From NCBI GenBank assembly GCA_946482565.1, contig CAMLSB010000058.1, positions 1 through 10,363 on the forward strand: a stretch of DNA of 10,363 nt. Direction: 5' to 3'. The position numbers and the translations under genes were made by a program. Below the pieces are notes generated by a model. That model was not told where the DNA came from and did no database searches. It saw only the letters and a list, made by a program, of their open reading frames with translations. This DNA comes from an uncultured Lysobacteraceae bacterium (GTDB lineage Bacteria; Pseudomonadota; Gammaproteobacteria; Xanthomonadales; Xanthomonadaceae). How positions within the stretch are numbered: the stretch's first letter is position 1; every line of letters starts with the position of its first letter. This document shows, piece after piece, positions 5,854-10,363 of this stretch.

Positions 5854-7721
5854 TGATTTCCTTCCGCAATTTCGCCCTCCGCCGGGGCGAACGCCTCCTG
5901 CTGTCCGACGTCGACCTGGCCCTCCATGCCGGGCACCGCGTGGGCGTCGTCGGCCGCAACGGCGCCGGCAAGTCCTCCCTGTTCGCCGCGCTGCTGGGCG
6001 AGATCGAGCCCGATCGCGGCGACCTCGACCTGCCGGGGAAGGCGCGCATCGCCTGGGTCGCGCAGGAAACGCCGCACCTGCCGGATCCGGCGCTGGACTT
6101 CGTGATGTCCGGCGACGCGTCGCTGCACGCCGCAGTGCGCGCCGAGCGCGAAGCGATGGCGCGAGAGGACTGGGAAGCGGTCGCCGATGCGCACCACCGC
6201 CTCGCCGAGCTGAACGGCTACGACGCCGACGCGCGCGCGGCGAAGCTGATGCACGGCCTCGGCTTCCCGACCGCGACGCACGACACGCCCGTCGCCGACT
6301 TCTCCGGCGGCTGGCGCGTGCGCCTGAACGTCGCGCGCGCGCTGATGACGCCCAGCGACCTGCTGCTGCTGGACGAACCGACCAACCACCTCGACCTCGA
6401 TGCCGTCGTCTGGCTGGAGGACTGGCTCAAGCGCTACGACGGCACGCTGCTGGTGATCTCGCACGACCGCGAGTTCCTCGACAACGTCACCACCCACATC
6501 CTGCACCTGCACGAGGGCAAGGCGAAGCTGTACGCGGGCAACTACACCGCGTTCGAGCGCCAGCGCGCCGAGCACCTGCGCCAGCAGCAGATCGCGTTCG
6601 ACAAGGAACAGGTCGAGCGCGCCCACCTGCAGAGCTTCATCGACCGCTTCAAGGCCAAGGCCAGCAAGGCGAAGCAGGCGCAGAGCCGCATGAAGCGCCT
6701 CGCCAAGCTCGCCGGCACCGAAGCGGTGCGCGTGGAGCGCGGCGTCAGCATCACGCTGCCCGAGCCGGCGAAGCTGCCGACCTCGTTGCTGCGGCTGAAC
6801 CACGTCGATGCGGGCTACGGCCGCGATGCGGTGATCCTGCACGACGTGCGTTTCGGCCTCGAGGCGGGCGACCGCATCGGCCTGCTCGGCGTCAACGGCG
6901 CGGGCAAGTCGACGCTGGTGAAGACGCTGGTCGGCGAATTGCCGCTGCTCGCCGGCGAACGCACCGCGCACCCCGACCTGCGCATCGGGTATTTCGCACA
7001 GCACACCGTCGATACGCTCAAGAAGGGCACGTCGCCGATCGACCACCTGCGCGAACTCGCGCCCGGCGGCACCAACCAGGATTTCCGCAACTTCCTCGGG
7101 CAGTGGCAGTTTCCCGGCGACCGCGCGTTCGAGGCGATCGACAGCTTCAGCGGCGGCGAGAAGGCGCGCCTGGCGCTGGCGCTGCTGGCCTGGAACAAGC
7201 CGAACCTGCTGCTGCTCGACGAGCCCACGAACCACCTCGACCTCGAGATGCGCGAAGCGCTGGCCGAAGCGCTCAGCGACTTCGATGGCGCGATCGTGAT
7301 GGTGTCGCACGACCGGCACCTGATCGGGCTGGTCAGTGACACCTACTGGCGCGTGCACGATGGCGTGGTCGAGCCCTTCGACGGCGACCTCGACGACTAC
7401 GCCGCGTGGTTGCGCTCGCGGCCGTCCGCGGAATCGACGCGCCCGTCGGCGGAACCCGCGGTCGCGAAGCCCGCGCCCGCGCAGGCCGCCGCGCCGCGCG
7501 CGAAGCCGGCGGCGAAGGTCAATCCGGTCAAGCTGCAGCAGGCCGAAGCGCGTGTCGCGCGCGTCGAAGCGAAGCTGGCCGAATGCGAAGCGCGCATGGC
7601 CGATCCGGCCACCTATGCCGATGCGGGCGCGGTCGCCGACCTCGGCCGCCAGCAGATGCAACTGCGTAGCGAACTCGAGGAAGCCGAAGCGCAGCTGCTC
7701 GGGCTTTACGACGCCGCCTGA
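5853..7721 (+). CDS. yheS: ABC-F family ATPase, YheS type
   Basis: This is a 622-aa cytosolic ABC-F protein with two ABC cassettes and no membrane segments. ABC-F proteins bind the ribosomal E site and relieve stalled or blocked translation. YheS of E. coli is the closest relative by sequence flavour, with the same MIxF start, PG..IAWVxQETPxLP region, SFIDRFKAKASKAKQAQSR linker and HDxxVEPFDGDLxDY segment. Walker A 1 is GRNGAGKSS (34-42), signature 1 FSGGWR (150-155), Walker B 1 LLLLDEPTNHLD with Asp174-Glu175. The P-site tRNA interaction motif linker is at about 235-280. Walker A 2 is GVNGAGKST (346-354), signature 2 FSGGEK (432-437), and Walker B 2 has Asp456-Glu457. An Ala/Pro-rich linker (about 525-555) leads to a C-terminal coiled coil (about 557-618). 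A GTG at 5847 could add two residues; ATG at 5853 matches the family. The gene probably has its own leaderless promoter. It converges on the SIMPL gene with 24 bp between stops. Confidence 0.95.
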   Translation: MISFRNFALRRGERLLLSDVDLALHAGHRVGVVGRNGAGKSSLFAALLGEIEPDRGDLDLPGKARIAWVAQETPHLPDPALDFVMSGDASLHAAVRAEREAMAREDWEAVADAHHRLAELNGYDADARAAKLMHGLGFPTATHDTPVADFSGGWRVRLNVARALMTPSDLLLLDEPTNHLDLDAVVWLEDWLKRYDGTLLVISHDREFLDNVTTHILHLHEGKAKLYAGNYTAFERQRAEHLRQQQIAFDKEQVERAHLQSFIDRFKAKASKAKQAQSRMKRLAKLAGTEAVRVERGVSITLPEPAKLPTSLLRLNHVDAGYGRDAVILHDVRFGLEAGDRIGLLGVNGAGKSTLVKTLVGELPLLAGERTAHPDLRIGYFAQHTVDTLKKGTSPIDHLRELAPGGTNQDFRNFLGQWQFPGDRAFEAIDSFSGGEKARLALALLAWNKPNLLLLDEPTNHLDLEMREALAEALSDFDGAIVMVSHDRHLIGLVSDTYWRVHDGVVEPFDGDLDDYAAWLRSRPSAESTRPSAEPAVAKPAPAQAAAPRAKPAAKVNPVKLQQAEARVARVEAKLAECEARMADPATYADAGAVADLGRQQMQLRSELEEAEAQLLGLYDAA

Positions 7722-7743
7722 CGCCGGGCGCCTGACGCCGGGC
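7716..7743. repeat. Perfect 14-bp tandem duplication over the yheS stop codon
   Basis: GCCTGACGCCGGGC occurs twice head to tail, at 7716-7729 and 7730-7743. The first copy contains the yheS stop codon TGA (7719-7721) and the second almost fills the gap to the convergent SIMPL gene. It looks like a recent replication-slippage duplication. No terminator with a T-run is visible in this 24-bp gap. Confidence 0.85.
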
Positions 7744-7745
7744 CC

Positions 7746-8462
7746 TCAGTCCTTCAGGAAGTATTCCACCGTCGTCACCACGCGCACCTTCTTGACCTGC
7801 GGGCTGCTCTGGTCGCGGTCGCTGATGGTGACGACGCCCTGGTTGGCGCTGCGGATGCCGCCGAGGCGCGAGTGCGAATCCTTGGCGAACTGCTCGGCGG
7901 AATCGCGCGCGTTGGCCGTCGCTTCCGCGATCAGCGCCGGCTTGATGTCGTTGAGCTTGGTGTAATCGAAATCCGGCTGGCTGCCTTCGCCGATCATCAC
8001 GCCGCGGCCGACCAGTTCACCGCTGCGGCGCAGCGCGGCCAGCGCCTTGTCGACGCCATTGGTGCGCAGGCTGACGGTGTTGGAATAACGATAGCGCTCG
8101 GGCGGGCGGTTCTCGCCGTAGGCATACGCCCAGCGATCCTCGAGTCGCGGCGGCGAGACCACGATCTCTTCGGCCTTGAAGCCCGCCTGCAGGAAGAAGT
8201 CGCGGATCGCGGCGGTGTTCGCGTCGAGGTGGCGCTGCACCTCGGCCAGGTCGTTGCCGCCGACGCTGTGCGGCAGCGGCCACACCAGCAGGTCGGCGTC
8301 CACGATGCGCTCGGCCGAGCCCTTGACGGTGACGTAGCGGTCCTGGGTCTTGAGCCGCGCCATGCCCTGCGAGGTGAACCAGCCGGCGACGGCCAGGCCG
8401 AGGGCCACCAGCAGGGCGACCACGATCAGGGACCCGGACAGGCTGCGGCGGTCGTCGGTCAT
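7746..8462 (-). CDS. SIMPL-domain (DUF541) membrane-anchored protein
   Basis: This is a 238-aa protein. It starts with a short charged segment and one hydrophobic helix (about 11-31, SLIVVALLVALGLAVAGWF). This is most likely an uncleaved signal anchor, since no clear cleavage site follows, and it places the rest in the periplasm. Residues about 41-235 match the SIMPL/DUF541 fold: DRYVTVKGSAERIVDADLLVW at its start, YRYSNTVSLRTNGVDKALAALR in the middle, and the helix IAEATANARDSAEQFAKD before the last strands ending in VRVVTTVEYFL. E. coli relatives include YggE, linked to oxidative stress, but no enzymatic activity is established, so the role here is unknown. The ATG at 8462 is supported by AGGAG at 8474-8470, 7 nt upstream. 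The gene is transcribed alone, divergent from fmdB and convergent with yheS. Confidence 0.9.
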   Translation of the reverse strand: MTDDRRSLSGSLIVVALLVALGLAVAGWFTSQGMARLKTQDRYVTVKGSAERIVDADLLVWPLPHSVGGNDLAEVQRHLDANTAAIRDFFLQAGFKAEEIVVSPPRLEDRWAYAYGENRPPERYRYSNTVSLRTNGVDKALAALRRSGELVGRGVMIGEGSQPDFDYTKLNDIKPALIAEATANARDSAEQFAKDSHSRLGGIRSANQGVVTISDRDQSSPQVKKVRVVTTVEYFLKD

Positions 8463-8469
8463 GGTGTTG

Positions 8470-8474
8470 CTCCT
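8470..8474 (-). promoter_or_regulatory. Shine-Dalgarno of the SIMPL-domain gene
   Basis: The minus strand carries AGGAG 7 nt before the ATG at 8462. It is one of the few textbook ribosome sites in the window. It contrasts with the divergent fmdB gene, which has none. Confidence 0.7.
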
Positions 8475-8539
8475 GGGGGGATGGCGGCTCGCCGCAGTGT
8501 ACCGAGCGGTCGCCGCGTGCCGCGTACACGCCTCGCGAC

Positions 8540-8574
8540 TTGATCACAGCCGTTCAGGCCCCAGAATAGGCGCA
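8540..8574 (+). promoter_or_regulatory. Predicted promoter for a leaderless fmdB transcript
   Basis: TTGATC at 8540-8545 (4 of 6 consensus, including TTGA) is followed after 16 bp by CAGAAT at 8562-8567 (4 of 6 to the -10 consensus). The ATG at 8574 begins 6 nt after the -10 box, at the expected transcription start. No Shine-Dalgarno exists between -10 and ATG, so initiation is probably leaderless. Confidence 0.5.
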
Positions 8575-8879
8575 TGCCGATCTATGCCTTCGCCTGCGAC
8601 GCCTGCGGGCACCAGTTCGACCGACTCCAGAAGCTGTCCGACCCGGACCCGGCGGAATGCCCCGTGTGCGGCAAGCCTGCGGTGCGCCGCCAGCTCACCG
8701 CACCGAGCTTCCGCCTGGCCGGCGGCGGCTGGTACGAGACCGACTTCAAGAAGGACGGCAAGCGCAACCTCGCCGGCGACGTCGCGAAGCCTGCCGATGC
8801 CAAGCCGTCCGAGCCCGCGAAGCCCTCGGCGCCCGCGAAGCCGGCCGAGCCGAAGCCGACCCCCAAGTCCGACGGGTAG
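8574..8879 (+). CDS. FmdB-type zinc-ribbon protein
   Basis: This is a 101-aa cytosolic protein of the FmdB putative regulatory family. The N terminus MPIYAFACDACGHQFDRLQ is diagnostic. A zinc ribbon is formed by CxxC pairs at Cys8/Cys11 and Cys29/Cys32 (ECPVCGK). The conserved SFRLAGGGWYETDFK follows at about 58-72, which in family members ends the folded part. From about residue 80 the tail is a low-complexity Lys/Pro/Ala/Glu repeat (AKPSEPAKPSAPAKPAEPKP), likely disordered and possibly a flexible nucleic-acid or protein contact. Despite the name there is no proven regulatory role. Family members are often encoded just upstream of aspS, as here with a 30-bp gap, which hints at a translation-linked role. 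The ATG at 8574 lacks a Shine-Dalgarno but sits at a predicted transcription start. Confidence 0.92.
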   Translation: MPIYAFACDACGHQFDRLQKLSDPDPAECPVCGKPAVRRQLTAPSFRLAGGGWYETDFKKDGKRNLAGDVAKPADAKPSEPAKPSAPAKPAEPKPTPKSDG

Positions 8880-8882
8880 AAT
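8877..8882 (+). promoter_or_regulatory. Candidate aspS -10 box overlapping the fmdB stop codon
   Basis: TAGAAT at 8877-8882 matches the -10 consensus at 5 of 6 positions, and its first three bases are the TAG stop of fmdB. Transcription would start near 8889, giving an aspS leader of about 21 nt. The -35 region has no clear match. Readthrough from the fmdB promoter is also likely, so this would be an internal second promoter. Confidence 0.35.
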
Positions 8883-8909
8883 GGCGGGCTTTCCCGGCAA
8901 GCGAACGCC

Positions 8910-10363
8910 ATGCGCACCCATCTCTGCGGCCTGATCGACGAATCCCTGGTCGGCCGGCAAGTCACCCTGTGCGGCTGGGCCGACGTCGCCCGCGACCTCG
9001 GCGGCCTGTGCTTCATCGACCTGCGCGACCATGAAGGCATCGTCCAGGTCGTCGCCGAACCGTCGGACGCCGCCGGCAATGCCGAGGTGATCGCCGCCGC
9101 GGCCGCGGTGGGCTACGAGGATTGCCTGCGCGTCACCGGCACCGTGCGCCGCCGCCAGAACGTGAACCCGAAGATCAGGACCGGACAGGTCGAAGTCGTC
9201 GCGACGAAGATCGAGCTGCTCAACAAGGCCGAGCCGTTGCCGTTCCACGCGCACGAGAACCCGGGCGAGGACATCCGCCTCAAGTACCGTTACCTCGACC
9301 TGCGCACGCCTGGCATGCAGCGCAAGATGCGCACGCGCACGAAGCTGGTCAGCGCGCTGCGCGCCTGGCTCGACGCGCGCGGCTTCCAGGACATCGAGAC
9401 GCCGATCCTCACCAAGGCGACGCCCGAGGGCGCCCGCGACTTCCTGGTGCCGGCGCGCATGCACGAAGGCGAGTTCTACGCGTTGCCGCAGAGCCCGCAG
9501 CTGTTCAAGCAGATCCTGATGATGGCGGGCTTCGATCGCTACTACCAGATCGCACGCTGCTTCCGCGACGAGGCGCTGCGCGCCGACCGCCAGCTCGAGT
9601 TCACCCAGCTCGACATGGAATTCGCGTGGGTCGACGAGAAGATCGTGCAGGACACGGTCGAGGCGATGATCCGCGACGTGTTCCGCGAGGTGATGCAGGT
9701 CGAACTGCCCGCACCGTTCCCGCGCATGACCTGGGCGGAAGCGATGCGCCGCTACGGTTCCGACAAACCCGACCTGCGCATCGCGCTGGAGCTGGTCGAC
9801 GTGGCGGAACTGGTGAAGGGCTGCGAATTCGCCGTGTTCACTGCCGCGGCGAACGATGCCGACGGCCGCGTCGCCGCGCTGCGCATCCCGGGCGGTGCGT
9901 CGCTGAGCCGCAAGCAGATCGACGAGTACGCCGCGCACGCCGCGAAGTTCGGCGCCAAGGGCCTGGCCTACGCCAAGATCGACGAGAACGGCGCGGTGAA
10001 TTCGCCGGTCGCCAAGTTCTTCGCCGACGACGCGTTCGCCGCGCTGCTGGCGCATGTCGGTGCCGGCAAGGGCGACCTCGTGTTCTTCGGTGCCGGCGCG
10101 TACAACAAGGTCTCCGACTTCATGGGCGCCGTGCGCCTGAAGGCCGGCAAGGACTTCGGGCTGGTGCAGGACGGCTGGCAGCCGCTCTGGGTCACCGACT
10201 TCCCGATGTTCGAGTGGGACGAGGAGGAGCAGCGCTACGTCGCGCTCCACCATCCGTTCACCGCGCCGGCCGTCGACAGCATCGACGACATGCGCGCCAA
10301 CGCGAAGACCGCGGTGAGCCGCGGCTACGACATGGTGCTCAACGGCAACGAGATCGGCGGCGG
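8910..10363 (+). CDS. aspS: Aspartate--tRNA ligase AspS (3' truncated by window)
   Basis: AspRS charges tRNA-Asp with aspartate in the cytosol. The frame is open from ATG 8910 ([13 protein letters not shown]) to the window end: 484 codons of a family about 590 aa long. An N-terminal anticodon-binding OB fold (about 1-105) contains [20 protein letters not shown]. The class II catalytic core begins at KYRYLDLR, followed by FLDIET-like [29 protein letters not shown], and motif 2 with FRDE at 218-221 then [13 protein letters not shown]. The bacterial GAD insertion domain (about 285-415) follows, with [10 protein letters not shown] and [15 protein letters not shown]. The visible end is the return to the core ([18 protein letters not shown]). 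Motif 3 lies beyond the window. Residue 30 is Leu, as in the tRNA-Asp-specific E. coli enzyme. The start lacks a strong ribosome site; the MRTxxCG beginning matches the family. Confidence 0.97.
   Translation, partial: MRTHLCGLIDESLVGRQVTLCGWADVARDLGGLCFIDLRDHEGIVQVVAEPSDAAGNAEVIAAAAAVGYEDCLRVTGTVRRRQNVNPKIRTGQVEVVATKIELLNKAEPLPFHAHENPGEDIRLKYRYLDLRTPGMQRKMRTRTKLVSALRAWLDARGFQDIETPILTKATPEGARDFLVPARMHEGEFYALPQSPQLFKQILMMAGFDRYYQIARCFRDEALRADRQLEFTQLDMEFAWVDEKIVQDTVEAMIRDVFREVMQVELPAPFPRMTWAEAMRRYGSDKPDLRIALELVDVAELVKGCEFAVFTAAANDADGRVAALRIPGGASLSRKQIDEYAAHAAKFGAKGLAYAKIDENGAVNSPVAKFFADDAFAALLAHVGAGKGDLVFFGAGAYNKVSDFMGAVRLKAGKDFGLVQDGWQPLWVTDFPMFEWDEEEQRYVALHHPFTAPAVDSIDDMRANAKTAVSRGYDMVLNGNEIGG

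Noticed and set aside
3126..7661. Very long minus-strand open frame (1511 codons) opposite the M28 peptidase and yheS genes
   Set aside because: Its translation is a low-complexity run rich in Arg, Gly, Ala, Val and His with no recognisable motifs. GC-rich codon use on the plus strand removes stops in this antisense frame, and the plus-strand genes have complete catalytic motifs.
8496..8501. TACACT on the minus strand as a -10 box for the SIMPL gene
   Set aside because: It matches the consensus at four of six positions but no -35-like hexamer lies at 16-18 bp, so it is too weak to list.
8544..10253. Minus-strand open frame of 569 codons opposite fmdB and aspS
   Set aside because: It is antisense to two clearly conserved genes, and its product shows only composition bias.
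1..10363. CRISPR arrays, tRNA/rRNA genes, IS elements, attachment sites
   Set aside because: I saw no regularly spaced repeats, no tRNA cloverleaf, no transposase or integrase motifs and no terminal inverted repeats. Gaps between genes are all shorter than 150 bp.

Overview
The window is about 10.4 kb of GC-rich, densely packed bacterial chromosome. The gene set (clpB, a YbaL-type antiporter, a YheS-type ABC-F protein, fmdB-aspS), the strongly G/C-ended third codon positions and the short intergenic gaps suggest a gammaproteobacterium of the Xanthomonadaceae/Lysobacteraceae type (Lysobacter, Luteimonas or a relative). That placement is an inference from protein flavour and composition; no rRNA is present. 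There are no tRNAs, CRISPR arrays, insertion sequences or prophage genes.

Layout. Positions 1-566 (+) hold the 3' end of clpB. Facing it is a three-gene minus-strand run from 4021 down to 578: a DAO-type FAD oxidoreductase, a YbaL/Kef-type K+/H+ antiporter with a C-terminal nucleotide-binding domain, and a small three-helix membrane protein that looks like the Pycsar effector PycTM (DUF5706 family). The gaps of 35 and 16 bp imply one operon. Diverging from it, across a 148-bp intergenic region with a GTAG-type REP-like palindrome, are a secreted M28 zinc aminopeptidase (4170-5786, +) and a YheS-type ABC-F ATPase (5853-7721, +). Next come a SIMPL-domain membrane-anchored protein (7746-8462, -), and a divergent FmdB-type zinc-ribbon protein (8574-8879, +) followed by aspS (8910 to the window end, +, incomplete).

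Function. The window is mostly housekeeping: protein disaggregation (ClpB), ribosome rescue or antistalling (YheS), aminoacylation (AspS), periplasmic proteolysis (M28) and ion homeostasis (YbaL). The most unusual gene is the PycTM-like membrane protein. Known PycTM proteins are membrane effectors of cCMP/cUMP anti-phage signalling, but no nucleotide cyclase lies nearby and the gene is instead coupled to a cation/proton antiporter. Other points are two apparently leaderless promoters, a REP-like hairpin with a 5' GTAG, and several convergent or divergent junctions with compact inverted or tandem repeats.
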